Positions 44,295 through 56,397 are shown, counted from the stretch's first letter. The stretch: 64,000 nt of DNA from Cheiracanthium punctorium (GCA_038373885.1 JAWZYV010013175.1:1364001-1428000); one strand, 5' to 3'. Numbers and translations: made by a program. The notes: generated by a model not told the origin, from the letters alone.

Positions 44295-46173
44295 TTGGTA
44301 TCCGGCCTACAAGGACACAAATTTTTTCATAATTCAAATTAAAAATATTTAGAGATACATATTTGTCGAGAAGTCACCAAACCCTAATGTTATCCAATCA
44401 TAATATTAAAGATCAATAGCTCAACGCTCGAATCAACCGATTTACATGAAAACACAAACTTTAAAGCGTAGAACCTCATTAATGTAGAGAAAATTAATCC
44501 AAAGATGAGCAGATCCTTCAAAATTTGAAATGACAGCTTAAAAATATCATCATACTTTACGTATATTGCAATTACGAGTTTAGAAACCTTTTAATTTTTC
44601 TGAATGTCATAAAAATGCTTTTATGCTTTTTGAAAAAAAGAAAGAAAGCTATCATCTCGATACAAGAAATGGGTATTCAGCTAGCAGAACATAATCCAGA
44701 AATGTTTAATATTTCACATTAATACTCCAGTGAACAAGAGTCTGATCTAAGTCACTAAACTAGTATTTACTGCGAAACAATCAACTGAAACTATCATAAT
44801 GAAACGAATACGGTATGATTACGTTCAAACAACGGACCTCTATTAAAATACGTTTGTCTTTCTCTTCAAAAGTGTTTTCTGAGCAATTGGATGAGATAAA
44901 ACTCACAACCATCAAGTCATATGACTCTGGTGCATTGTTTTTGTCCAAATATCCACAGTGACATCATAAGAATTATCATAAGGAACATCACGTGAATAAA
45001 AAGACATGAGTGATGTCACTACATCATTTGCAATAGAACTGCAAAGAAGTAGAACCACGTGCTTTGGCAATTTCAAAACAGGCATAGCAAGTGCTCGTTC
45101 ATGCAGTCAGGACACGCACATTGCTCCGCGTAAAAAACTTTCTACATTATAATATTTATTAGCGTAAGGAACAAAATATTATGTTTGTTCTTTTCCATGT
45201 GACAATTAAAAAAAAAAAAACTTTAAGAAAGATGCCAAGAGAATTTAATATTCTTCACATGAATTAAACAAAAATTAGGTAAGTACTGACATGTTTGAAT
45301 CGCTACTTTGGTAGCTTCCAGGGGGAATAGGAGCGTTTTAGTGAAAGTTTAGCTTTCGCCATTTGAATTCACCGTTTAAAAAAAATTCAACATTATAAGA
45401 TTACAGATAAATTATATTTACAATATAAAAATTAATCAATGGTTAGTGCAAAATGAAATTATTTTTAATAATTGACAAAAACAAAATCTTTTAGTAATTT
45501 TTTATGCAATTTTTGTTATGTTTAAAAACAAGTTTCGTCAATTAAATTTTAAACATTTTCAGGCATTCAAATACCTTGTACATTTACTAATATAGTGCGA
45601 AATTTATTTATTCATATACTTAAGGTTCACACTAAAAAACATGCTTAAATTATACCGCATTTATTAGTAATTCATATTAAACTTTTTTCCCCACAGACTA
45701 TAAATTAGTGGTTTGAAGAAAGAAAAAATAAATTTCCAAATCAACATACATAACACCAAAAGGCTTATGTGACATCTGTTAAACTAATTTACGTAAAAAC
45801 TTTAATAGAGAAGTTTAAGTAGCACATTTCAAGCAACATGATTTTCTTCGAAAAGTCGCTTAAAACTACCTTCTTAATTTGCATATGGTCAATAGCACTG
45901 GTTATTTTGGCAACCCTAAAATCAAGAGCATAGCAAAAGGCTGAGCTTACTCCACCCTTTTAAGGTATTAATGCAAACTAACCAGTAATTGAAATAAATT
46001 AAGACAAAAATATTACCAGATTAAAACAGAGGAAAACATCGATATCATTCCTTTATGTAACAATTGTTACAAATAAATTTTATGCAAATACAAAGGGGGT
46101 GTACAAATAATCCTTTAAAATATTCTGGCAACATAATACAAATGAAAAAAGCATTTTCAATAATTTCAAATAC
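44295..46173. other. FNIP intron 1, no gene seen
   Basis: AT-rich intron without recognisable exons, transposon ends or tandem repeats. Confidence 0.45.
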
Positions 46174-46283
46174 CTCGCCTCGGCTGCCTCACGGCCTTTC
46201 AGAAAATATCTGGAAGCATCAGACGGTATGATACCCAAACTTTGGAGAATTCTTTTCCAAATGTCAAACAGTCCAATCTGCAT
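46174..46283 (-). CDS. FNIP: FNIP candidate first coding exon (proximal)
   Basis: Starting at the ATG at 46283, 36 codons read MQIGLFDIWKRILQSLGIIP, then SDASRYFLKGREAAEA, ending AG before GTATTTGAAA. The phase joins exon 2 exactly (AEA-R-VKPPEFDS). FNIP proteins begin with a short hydrophobic/basic helix (in vertebrates LFQKLFSKR), and LFDIWKRIL is comparable but not convincingly homologous. A 27-kb first intron follows. Upstream CpG-rich sequence with a possible acceptor (GCTTTGCAG near 46338) leaves open a non-coding exon boundary. Confidence 0.55.
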
Positions 46284-46600
46284 TTTCAATTTCTATATAA
46301 ATCCACACCACAGAACGATACCTCTACGACATCCTGCAAAGCGAAAACGAAGATCGACCATCCAAAGAATCATTGCGGCGAGATGAAAAAAAAGAAAAGG
46401 TAGGTCACAAACTTGTTCAGAATCACGCGCTCTTTTCGCATTACTAGATATACTACGTAGAGGGCGACGTATTACAAACAATGTATTCAACCCAAACACG
46501 GCAGACAGAAAGTTGGCAGCGTGCCAGAGAGACGTGCCGAACGTAACGTCTGGCGACTTCTCGCTTTCTCGTAGACACAGAATGTGTGTAGCGGTTTTTC
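46284..46600 (-). promoter_or_regulatory. CpG-rich candidate promoter / 5' UTR
   Basis: CpG dinucleotides are clearly denser here than in flanking introns (for example GACGTGCCGAACGTAACGTC and AGAGGGCGACGTATTAC). It lies immediately 5' of the proximal candidate FNIP start. No TATA box is obvious, as is usual for CpG-type promoters. Confidence 0.45.
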
Positions 46601-48032
46601 AGTTTTAAATGTGGATTTAGATTTTTTTCTTTTACGCTGACTTCAAGTAAGGTTACCTACACTGCAGCGACGCATATTAATCTTGCATGTTTCCAGCTAC
46701 GGTTGCAGTGCATAATAAAATTGCGTGCAACTCGAGACCATTGGAGAAATTTAGATTTACACACACAATATCAAACGATTAATTTTCAAGTAATGTCAGA
46801 AATAAATTTATTTCTAAGAATAAATTTAATTTTTTTTTTCAAACTATCTAGAACAATTCTACGATTTTGCCCTGCAATCGTCTCTAAGATTTCAAATGCA
46901 AACCAATATTAAACACGCCAAAGAACGAAAAAAGTATGTACGTTTTGAGTTATACAAATCTGTTCTCTTCTTCGGAAGCAGAGCAAACGCAATCGATGTC
47001 AGCCTAGTAACAACAATATGTGTATATTCCATATACTCGGCATGCGTTCGAGGAAGTAGCCTCTTATATCTCTCGAAACATACAAAGCGATATTGCATTT
47101 TTGTGCGATTATTATTTATTATTATTGATAATTAGTTATTTCTTATTTCAATCCAATGAATGCCGAGTCAACTTATGAAAACAAATGAGGATAACGAAAT
47201 AAAACAAATAATTAGGGGAGGAATAAATATGAAGAAAAGGCACAATAAACACAACTAACTTGTGTACTTTTTTTATTTTCACCCCACGGGATAACTTTTT
47301 TGAATCGCACATAAGAATGCAAAGCAGATTTAAATTTCCAGGATGTATTCACAACTCTTGGAGCTAAGGTGTTGGGTATCGGGATATGTCCTTCTACGAA
47401 ATTTTCGTATTGATCAGCATAAGCTTTATGCAGAGTGCAGCTTTAAGAGCAGAAACTTATTTATTCAAGATTCATTTTATATGCCTCACCCCCCCCCCGA
47501 AAAATTTTCTTGGTAACGCCCCTGCTGGAGCGTACATATTTAGGCTTTTTCAGTAAAACTGGGTCGAGCCTAATTATTCTAATTTTCACAGAAATATTCA
47601 GACTTCTAAAAAATAAGATTTGAATTTTGAAAGCCCGAAAGTTCATTGCCGCCTTACCCGTTATGTCCCAAATAAATTTATTTTTCCAAAAAATAAGTTT
47701 GAAACATTTTTACGTAGTATTCGAAGCATATCATATTAAGTAATGTTTTTACGTATTACAAACAAACATCTCATTAAAATTAAATACTAAAGTACAGGAA
47801 ATGAAAGATTTCGCTGTGCATTTATTGCAGGTTTATGTCCCATTAAGCAGTTTTACTACTGGGACTTTAAAGCCCCGTCGGGGCATAAAAGGTAAAAAAA
47901 AATACAAGGGTGAAAGATGACTAAATAATTAATAACTTTAATATATTTTATTTATATAACTCTTTCGCCAAGCCTATTAGTAAGCATTACATATACTATA
48001 TAGCTACACATATATTTTTACATAATTGAAGA

Positions 48033-48068
<36 letters not shown>

Positions 48069-49380
48069 CCTTATTAAAAAAAAAAAAATTCTTCAACACT
48101 GTTACAAGTTTCAATTTTTTTTTTATTTATTTTTATTTTTTTTTTTTTTTTTTGAAAACTAACTCGGAGAAGTAACCTATTTCAACTAAGTGAACTAGGT
48201 TACAATCTGGGATTACTATTACGGCCGACAAAAACGTGATGTCATAAATTAAAAAATGAGAGAGACTGATAAACTCTGCAACACAATGTACGTCATATTC
48301 GCAATATGTGCGATTCTAAATAGCTCTTGAAGGTTACATTAAATATACAGTATTTTCTTCTGCTGAACCATGGAGAATATAAATATTTTAATTGGGCGTT
48401 TCAAAGGGAAAAATAGATAGTATAAGTATGGGTAGTATAAGTAGACTTGTTAGGATAATATGGATTCAAACACAATACACCAAATAAATAAATATTTTGT
48501 GTGCATTTAATTAAAAGTGTTATATTCAACAGTTTTCAACGGGATCCTTTCAACTCACTAAACGATAAGAAATCCTACGTTATGTCTATATAATCCATAT
48601 AAGGAAGTTTATAAGCATTTAACTGAAATTTTAAAATAATCGATTAATCTTGATTTAAAAAGTTTTCGTCAGCCTCAATCATAAATTCTCTAAAAGTGGC
48701 AGATACATATATATTTCCCTGGGGCGGAGGCAGGAGACTAATTTTTAAAGAATACTTATTTGACCTAAGCAAAGTGTACAATAAAGCAAAATACTACCAT
48801 AAAGCAAAGACAATTTTGTGGGAAAAGGCCAATTATTTAAAAAAAGATCATTTGGCCTAATCAAAGGGTACACTGAGTGCGTAATGTTACCCTTAAGGAA
48901 CGTCTTTTAAGGGTCTTTAGTCCATCTTATATATAAAGTGCCATTACTAGGCGAAGTATAAAAGCCACAGGAAAGATATAACAACAGAAATGCATTCCAG
49001 ATAAAAATTTTACAAAAATCGATTGCTGTGCACCACCTAAACTAACACACTCACAAAAAGAAGATAAGGTTTCCACACAGCCCTGACATAGTTATGCCCT
49101 TAACTTATAAGAAGGAGAAGCGAGGCCAAAATAACACAAAAGGACCGCAGGCGCTTCACAAAACCTAAAAATATCGCCACATTGCTTTTATTCGCCAAGC
49201 ACGCCTGAAAATGGTCAATGGAGAAGTTCTGCTACTAGCATCCGTGCAGGCTGGGGCGTGGCAGACCGCAGACTAGTAGCAGGACAGAGAAAAATAAAAT
49301 TAAATAAAATAGAAAACGAATGGAAAATGGACAGGGAATGAACTTGTCACAAATGCAGTTTTAAAAGCGAAACAGACGAT
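46601..49380. other. Region between candidate first exons, no gene seen
   Basis: Contains a single orphan end of the CAGGGGCGTAGCCA MITE family (complement of GGTAACGCCCCTG at 47514-47526, with a C run at 47490), a GCCCCGTCGGGGC mini-hairpin near 47872-47884, and A/T tracts at 48037-48067 and 48137-48153. Open frames on both strands at 46.9-47.1 kb overlap and look like nothing known. Confidence 0.45.
48037..48067. repeat. Poly(A) tract
   Basis: A run of 31 A, followed by a second A-rich stretch and then T-rich sequence. It could be the tail of a retrotransposed copy, but no body is recognisable. Confidence 0.9.
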
Positions 49381-49392
49381 TGCGTCATTTAC

Positions 49393-49433
49393 CTGCTGCA
49401 AGAAGCATCCGGGGGTGGTCCGGCGGCGGACAT
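49393..49433 (-). CDS. FNIP: FNIP candidate first coding exon (distal)
   Basis: From the ATG at 49433, 13 codons read MSAAGPPPDASCS and end AG before GTAAATGACG, a good donor. The phase also joins exon 2 (CS-R-VKPPEFDS). It sits in the most CpG-rich stretch of the window with promoter-like motifs just upstream. The peptide is short and has no family similarity, so support is positional and phase-based only. It would be an alternative to the exon at 46174-46283: an internal acceptor near 46338 would not read through in this frame. Confidence 0.5.
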
Positions 49434-49560
49434 GAAAGCGTGATTTCGGGCGCGAAACAAATCAATAAAATAAAGAGCGACCGAATCATGGGAGCGCCAC
49501 TGGCGGGAAAACCGGCTGCTAATGCGCATGCTCAATTCACAACCCAGGGGACCGGCTACC
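49434..49560 (-). promoter_or_regulatory. CpG-rich promoter with E2F-like and NRF1-like motifs
   Basis: TGGCGGGAAA (49501-49510; TTTCCCGCCA on the minus strand) fits the E2F consensus and TGCGCATGC (49523-49531) the NRF1 palindrome. CpG density is high from 49380 to 49520. It is positioned within 130 bp of the distal candidate start on the same strand, as expected for a housekeeping-type promoter. Confidence 0.5.
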
Positions 49561-50446
49561 ACGTGTCTTTACAATCCACCCACATCCCTACACACTTGAT
49601 GTTACTACGGCGGAGTAAATCCAAAAATGTAGTAGTCCAAGATGTGCATAGATTACATAAAATTATTATAGGGTCATTTCGCAGTTCACACACACCAACT
49701 AGGACCTCCCCCACAGGGGCGGCCCTAGGGCCGGACAAACCGGACCCCTGTCCGGGGCGGCATTTTGGCTCGAATATGAAAAATACATTTCGTATTAGTA
49801 AAAGAATTGTTAAAAAATATTCCGAAGAATATCATTCTATATAACTTTACTAGCTGATGTACCCATCCGTCATTCATGGGTTTTTAGTAACCGCATAAAA
49901 TTTCGTTTGCATTGTAGTAGTACAAAAAATGGAATTAACATACTGGCAGAAATATAGAAAGCAAAATTATAACTCTTGTGTATTGTTCAAAGATTACAGG
50001 TTAGAGAGTAAGGAATTACTGAGACAAACTGTCAATAGAGAAAATATTTTACATTCAAAATTAACGTTTTCTTTTAGTGGATGAGCTTCCTACATCAAGA
50101 AGTCATTTAAAGTTGCAAAAGAAGATGCTAGTAATGAATATTAAACTGAAAAGAGAATATCTGGAAAATTCTTTGTAATAGCAAGTAGCCGATATTTAAC
50201 ACTGCAACAACGTCCGGTTGAATTATATTTTTGTGATTTTACTTGATGCGCGAAAAACTTTATCAAAGTTTACGTCATACCTCAAAAATAATTCAAATTT
50301 GTAGAAAATTAAAAACCTGAAATTTTAATTTACTAACCGCCGATTATTTAACAAAATTTCATTTCATTCCCTTTTGCCTGACCACTAGTTGTTTTCAAGA
50401 AGTGGTCACAAATTTTCTCAAAATAATATATATATATATATATATA

Positions 50447-51248
50447 CAGTGGAACCCCGATCTATCGTTCCCGCATTCATCGTTTTCCCGTATTGATCGT
50501 TTTATTTCTATGGTCCCTGCACAAATTTTATTTACATAGTGTTAAAGAAACCCGCATTTATCGTTCGTCAAAAAGGTGACTTTCCCGCGTTCATCGTTGT
50601 AAAATTTTTCACCTGACCAAAATGAATTGTAAGATTAAGTGTATCCATATGGCATACAAACTTAATTGCTTCTTGGTATGATTTCTTGGTTTGATGATAA
50701 TCAGATGAACAGTGGTGGCATGTAGCAGAGGGTATGGATACTGTGAAATTTAATGATTATATTTCCATTAATAAAGACGTTGCGGCATGCGGTATCCTAA
50801 ACATCGAAGAAATGCGTGATCATGCAAAAAAATGAAAATAATGGCGACGCAGAGTATATTGTTCATGCCGATGAGGCTGAGCCACACTAGTACGAAGCAT
50901 CTCTGAAGAAATAACGGTATTTGAAACTTTATAGACTTTTTTTATACAAACATGTAATCGCAGAAAAGTATTGTAAATCTTGAAGATTTGCTGTTTAACT
51001 TAAAAAATGCTGAAAAACTTAACATAAAATTACTGATTTTTAAAAATAAATATCACTTATAATTTTCATCTTCAATTTATTTGTTTTACAATTTTGTAAG
51101 AATTAGTACTTGTTGGTGTACAGTCGTTGCGTGTATGTATAAGCATTGTTTTCTTCGTATTTTGACTTTAACCCGCATTTGTCGTTTTCCCGCATTCATC
51201 GTTTTTTTCTACCCTCCCCATGAAAAACGATGGATCGAGGTTCTACTG
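50447..51248 (+). mobile_element. Tigger/pogo-type element in a (TA)n tract
   Basis: CAGTGGAACCCCGATCTATC on the left is inverted against GATGGATCGAGGTTCTACTG on the right, with TA dinucleotide arrays on both sides (target). Subterminal CCCGCATTCATCGTTTT repeats occur in direct and inverted copies at both ends. It carries a transposase C-terminal remnant at about 50705-50890. Confidence 0.82.
50705..50890 (+). pseudogene. Tigger transposase C-terminal remnant
   Basis: The plus strand reads EQWWHVAEGMDTVKFNDYIS, then INKDVAACGILNIEEM. A frameshift at an A run follows and then acidic residues (NGDAEYIVHADEAE) to a stop. This matches the closing FNDYV-VD-D-A-CG-LT-EEI segment of Tigger proteins. 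The catalytic core is absent. Confidence 0.65.
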
Positions 51249-51932
51249 TATATATATATATATATATATATATCAATGTTATTTAAAAACTATCTCATCG
51301 ATAGTAACTGAATTTTGTTCTATTAACTTTTGAAATTTTAATATTATGCCTGTAAAATTTTTGCACAATTTTCTCAAATAATAATAATAATAATAATAAT
51401 TAAAAACAAGAAATCGACGTAATTTATTTCAGTCGAACACCCACCTATTGTATTACCTCCAGACGCCTTAAAGTGACACCCTCTCCCTCTCTCCCCGCCC
51501 CCTAAAAAAGAAAAAATGCAATGCAACTTTTGCAAACCCTTTCAATTTATTCAAATCTTTTAAAAAATTCGATGATGCTTTGTTACCCATCATATGGCCT
51601 AATTTCATTCTGTTCTCTTACTCCGTTTTTGATGGATGCCAGAACAAACTTTTAAAGCGATTTTTATAAAATCCCAAAGTCTATGAATTATTTAAAACAA
51701 TTTTGGTATCTATTGTTTCAATTAACTTACCATTCAATATAATTCCAAATTTCATTCTATTCCATTGAGCCATTTTTTAACAATGGGCGAACTTACATTT
51801 ACACACAGTTTTCAAACAACAGTTTTAAATCTCAAAACTTTTGAACTAATTAGAAACATTTTAGCAACTGCAGTTTAAATTAAGTTGCCACTTTTGGTGT
51901 TGCTATAAATTTCATTTCAATCACTTCAGTTT

Positions 51933-52077
51933 CATGGGCGTAGCCAGCGGGGGAGACAGCTGCCCCCCCCCCCTAGTCATAGGGCCTGATTATGACAAAC
52001 CGGGGAGGAGCAGTTGGACTCCATGGTCTCCTTTTCTTGCCCCCCCCCCCCTAATGAAAATCCTGGCTATGCCCTTG
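51933..52077. mobile_element. hAT-type MITE, CAGGGGCGTAGCCA family
   Basis: Termini are CATGGGCGTAGCCAGCGGGG and TCCTGGCTATGCCCTTG. Flanks TTCAGTTT and TTCTGTTG match at six of eight. C runs are at 51964-51973 and 52041-52051. Nested in the Helitron-like sequence inside the 49.7-kb hAT. Confidence 0.62.
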
Positions 52078-52699
52078 TTCTGTTGTTTATATGTGATGTG
52101 CAAACAAATATTTACACATTTTGCATAGATTTTTCACAAGATTTCCTGTTGGATTTAAATTACAGTTTGTTAATGAAATTCAACACGTCAAATACTATCC
52201 CATATTTCTAGATTTCATTCCTGATGCCATAAAAATTGAACAGATCGCATTCTTGGTAAGGTATAAAGGTATTCACAAATCTCATTCCAATGAGGCTAGG
52301 ATTATTTAACTCTCTCAAACAGTTCGTGTTCCTATGCTCTATTATTATTTGGTACAAAATCTTCAATTGCGTGAATCCATTAAGAAAGGTATTGCAATCA
52401 AAAGACAATGATTTACCATCTGCTCTAGAACTCTGAAGAAACTGAAAAGATTTTTTGAAAGTATCTTCGATTGGATGTGATTTTAAATGAAATGTTCTGT
52501 TATGCAAGAGAACTGAACGACGAGATAGTATTCTGGCTAACACTGAGTTTAAGCAGCCACGTAACATATTAATTTTGATTGCGAATCACGATATGATCTG
52601 GTGAAAGATCCTAAATTAAAATTTAAGACAATTTTATTTTTTTACAGTAAACAAAGCGATTAAGACCTTAGAGTTCCGATGTAATTTAATAAGTACCCA

Positions 52700-53166
52700 A
52701 TGTAATTATTTTAAATTTTTGCACGGAATAAATGAGTTAAAAGACACTCCTAAAAAGTGCTAATTGAACATTGTAACACAGAGTAACAGTGTTAACACTG
52801 TTTATAGTGTAAACAATTGTAGCTAATACTGACCGATGGGAAATCGGGGAATATAAACGCGCTTGATCTAGTAAATGAAATAGTGTCAGTTACGGCCTTA
52901 TTAGGCAAAAAAGAAAGCCCAATTGAAATTTTAAAGCTAATTTCAACTATAGATTTTACACCACATACACATATTACATTTTTACATATTTTGCTATTGC
53001 TTCGAGAATTTCGCTTTCTTTGCCGATAATTGTGGCAAGTGCAGAGAAGAGTTTCTCAAAATTAAAGTTAAGTAAAAATTTCTTATGTTCCACAACTCTT
53101 CCAGATAGGTTAAATATTTTAACTACATTAGCTATCGAACATGAATTAGTTGAAAAATTGATTTAA
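52700..53166 (+). pseudogene. hAT transposase C-terminus (dimerisation domain)
   Basis: One frame gives NALDLVNEIVSVTALLGKKE then SPIEILKLISTIDFTPHTHI. After a frameshift near 52990 comes LPIIVASAEKSFSKLKLSKN, then FLCSTTLPDRLNILTTLAIE and HELVEKLI before a stop at 53166. The LP-VASAE-SFSKLKLIK-LRST--DRL--LA-LSIEHE motif is the classic hAT dimerisation segment in the ZMYM/TTF-zinc-finger branch. Upstream, 52700-52840 holds weaker traces with stops. Inactive. Confidence 0.82.
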
Positions 53167-53512
53167 GAGAAAAAGTCAGGAATTTTGCCGAATTAAAAGT
53201 CAGAAAAAAACTCTTTGTTTTTCTCTCTTTCTTTTGGTTTTTTGTTTAATGTGAGGCTTTTAATTTTAATAAATATGGTTTTTCTTATGCTGCGTTCTGT
53301 TTAAAGAGCTATTCCAGTTTTATAGGAATGAAAACAGTATCTATGAGCAATTTATTTCTTTTAATAGTAATTTTACTGTGGGGGGGGCGGCATTTTATAT
53401 TTTTGTCCGGGGCGGCAAAACTGTTAGGGCCGGCCCTGCTCCCCCACCTCTCCGAGAGAAGTGGTCGAAATGACTAAAACAGAGTTTACAATATAACCTC
53501 TGAGGCCTCAAC

Positions 53513-53585
53513 CAGGGGAGTAGCCAAAGAGAGGGGGGATATCGGGATATCCCCCAGCCGAAAAATTTTCCTGGCTACGCGCCTG
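53513..53585. mobile_element. 73-bp hAT MITE, CAGGGGCGTAGCCA family
   Basis: CAGGGGAGTAGCCAAAGAGA on the left and CCTGGCTACGCGCCTG on the right, with a perfect 8-bp duplication GCCTCAAC at 53505-53512 and 53586-53593. GGGATATC-GGGATATCCC forms the centre. It is the shortest copy and little more than the two ends. Confidence 0.88.
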
Positions 53586-53626
53586 GCCTCAACTGTGGAT
53601 AATTTTAGCTAGTATTGCCTATTAAA

Positions 53627-54176
53627 CAGAGTGCGAATTGACCCAGGTGGGGGTGGGGTGAAGGGATCGTCCCCGGCTGAAGAATGTAATACCCAAGACT
53701 AGAGAAATATTAATTGATCCCTGCTAGGGATACTATTTATTCCCTGATGGAGAAATGAGATTCAACAGTACCTAACGTCCCAAGTATTGAGAATAGAAAA
53801 TCTTGTTTTGTTTACTAGACAAAGGAGTAAGTTGCATGATGCCACTTCTCAATCTGTAACTGGGGTCAGGTTTCAAAGGCAGGTGCGAAATGAACGATCA
53901 AGCGCTGCTCTGCCGCGAGCCGAATTTGAGGGTAGACGTAATATCGACATAGGCAGGAATGTATGTGCATAGAAAATCGGAGGTCCACTTTTATTTGAAT
54001 TAAGCCACTTCCCATACATGTTGGCGCCTGTTTTTGTCATGTAATACCTAGTATATTATGTGAGTGGAGCATTTGCATCTTCCCTCCCTTTTTCTTTTTT
54101 TTCAAATGTCCCCTCCTGTAGAATGTTTTCTTTCAAATGTCCCCCCCCCTGGGGAAAATGTTCAATTCGCACCCTG
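53627..54176. mobile_element. hAT-type non-autonomous element (CAGAGTGCGAATTGA ends)
   Basis: CAGAGTGCGAATTGACCC and TTCAATTCGCACCCTG are inverted. Flanks CTATTAAA and CTGTTAAA match at seven of eight. G-rich and C-rich runs lie inside each end. The interior frames overlap on both strands and resemble nothing known. Confidence 0.75.
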
Positions 54177-54530
54177 CTGTTAAATAAAAACATGGACGCA
54201 ATACATGGCGTAGCGTCGGAGAGAAAGCGCGTGTCCACTCAACTTGGCAACTCAAAATCTTTTGATTTAAAACATTTACTTCAAAATTTAAGCGAAGCTT
54301 TTCTTTTAGCCGAACGCATATTATAAAACGCTTCCAGCACAAGGTCTGAAAGGTGTAATCATCCGTTGGGAAAGAATCAATTCTCAACTTGTTCCACAAA
54401 TAACATAGGTTAGGTTCAGAAAACGATGGACCCTGGAATCATATAAATAGAGATTAAAAGAAAAATCTATGTCCAGCTTTGATGTCGGTGACTGAAGAGA
54501 AAAGAATTCCTTAGAGCGCGGATTTTTAGC

Positions 54531-55902
54531 ACTTTCCAACTAAGTTGAAAAGTGTTTATGATTTCTGTGTCTGTCTGCCCGCCCGTGCTCTAACTCGCGT
54601 AAATATGCATCGATTTCTACGAAATTTAGTATATATGTTATTCTTATCTACAGTATTAAAAATAATCTATGTAGCATTTATAGTTTTTCTACAGGAGCAC
54701 TCAAAATATTCCCACTACATTGCGATCTATGTATGGGAAGTTATTCTTTAAAGCGTATCATCCTGCTATACAGTTACACTGATGCCCGACTTCAAGATAA
54801 AACTTTTTCGGCCATTACTGAAAAGATTACAAAGTTAAGGACAAAAAGCCTAATAACTTCTATGCCGTTTGTACGATCCGCTTGAAATTTTTCATAATTC
54901 TGTATAAAAATATAGAAAACAATCTGCGCTGCTTTAAAAATCCACCCGTTCCCTCATTTTTAAGCGATTTTACGCTATTTTCAGCACCATTTCATTTCCG
55001 ACGGTCAAAAAAGTGAATGATTTGCGTGACAAAATTACCTCTTTCGAGTGAAGATTACGTCTTACAATTGGGATTCCAATACGCTTAAATTAGTTTTTCC
55101 AGATTATACAGTTTATTTTTTTTTTTATTTTTTTTTTTTTTTTTTTTTTTTACACAAATGGGTCTGGGGTTGCCCATATGTGCTTTAGCGAGTGGAAAAT
55201 TAATTTTAACTGTTAACCCTTAAAAGAATAAATTTCTAGCTCTCCGTGTTCGTCCGATACCGTTATGTTATATAAAAGAAATATTTGTATTTTTAACTTA
55301 CCAGGAAGTTTGAGAGGTCTTTATGATTTCGGTTATTTGTCTGTTGTATTAACCACTCGTCCAATGTTCTAACGGTTGTAAATATACATCGATTTGTGCG
55401 AAATTTATGTTTTTTCTATGTACAGTAACATGTGCCTTATCGAAAATAGTGTAAGTAGCATTTATAGTTCTTTTACAGGAGGAAAAAAATCCAATACATA
55501 GCACTCTATGGGTAGTCATTCTTGAAAAGGTATTTTAGAGATTTTCGGTTCTTTGAAAGAAAAAGTAATATATATTACCAAGGCTCTGATAATAATGCTC
55601 TCCATTGAGAATAATGTCTGTATTATTAATAGTTCTTCTACAACAGCACTCAAAATAATTCCAGTACATTACAGTCTGTGGCATTTGAGAGATACTAATA
55701 CATTTCTAGCACAAGACAATGAGTATAAAATTCTTATATTCTTCAGTTAAACGTTGAAAAAAAAAAATTAAAGGTTTTTACAGGGTCTCATAAAATTGCA
55801 TTTATAGTGACAATACAGCATTATCTTATCTCCGAAATCTCGCCAGTTTTAAGGAAAATACATCATCAAATTTGTCGCAAAAATATTTTTGTGTTGGAAA
55901 GT
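54531..55902. repeat. Second member of the minisatellite-rich family
   Basis: The left end is self-complementary (CACTTTCCAAC, TAA, GTTGAAAAGTG) and the right end ends GTGTTGGAAAGTG, the same layout as 32832-34812. Shared internal phrases include CATTTATAGTT-TTCTACAGGA followed by CACTCAAAAT-TTCCA-TACATT, seen at about 54.68, 55.46, 55.63 and 33.70 kb. A T tract sits at 55118-55151. There is no coding sequence. Confidence 0.55.
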
Positions 55903-56397
55903 GTTTTATAATCTATGCGTTTGGCATGATTTATCTTTCTTGTTTCAGAAAGGCCCAGGATTATTAGAAAATATTATTTTCTGTCCTGGAGTAAATAATT
56001 ATCTGAAGTAAGACTTTTAAATGCCATTTTATTGATGCTGTTATGATAGGTATACTGGCTTTAACCCCGGTTAAAAGTGAGGAGGGGAGATTTTTAAGGG
56101 TTTCTAACACGAATTAACAAGTTAAAAACAGAGAGATGCGGCATGCGATTGAAAAAACTAGACTTCTTTTTTTTCTTCCGCCCCCCTCCCCTTTCCTTCA
56201 ATACAATATACGTTAAGCCTCGTCAGGGGGAGACCCCCCCCCTGAACCCCCTTAATTTTTTAGTTTCATTATTGCCATATTAAAACAATATTAATTGACT
56301 ATGTCATTTTATCTCTCATCTTTCGTGTATTTCGCCTGGTAACCCTATGTTGAATTTTTTATGATTGTAACCTATTTATAGAAAAATACATGTGATA

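Larger units (their letters stand above)
49850..52137 (-). mobile_element. Helitron 3' end nested in hAT (5' end not located)
   Basis: On the minus strand a hairpin CCCATGAATGACGGATGGG (49862-49880) is followed by TACATCAG and CTAG (49850-49853), with T next. Helitron-like sequence with repeated AATTTCATTC-ATTCCATTGAG phrases continues to about 52.14 kb, but no clear 5' TC terminus was found, so the right boundary is approximate. Confidence 0.5.
49714..53438 (+). mobile_element. hAT transposon with perfect 8-bp TSD and nested insertions
   Basis: The element starts CAGGGGCGGCCCTAGGGCC and ends GTTAGGGCCGGCCCTG. CTCCCCCA is duplicated exactly at 49706-49713 and 53439-53446. GTCCGGGGCGGCA occurs just inside both ends. 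The right part encodes the C-terminus of a hAT transposase. The interior is broken by a Helitron tail (from 49850), a Tigger element (50447-51248) and a hAT MITE (51933-52077), so most of its original coding sequence is displaced or lost. Confidence 0.88.

Noticed and set aside
46896..47135. Open frames on both strands just upstream of the proximal FNIP start.
   Set aside because: They overlap each other, lack similarity to any family and show no splice signals in a coherent model.
52208..52567. 119-codon minus-strand frame.
   Set aside because: Lies inside the hAT element on the strand opposite to its transposase, with no recognisable motif.
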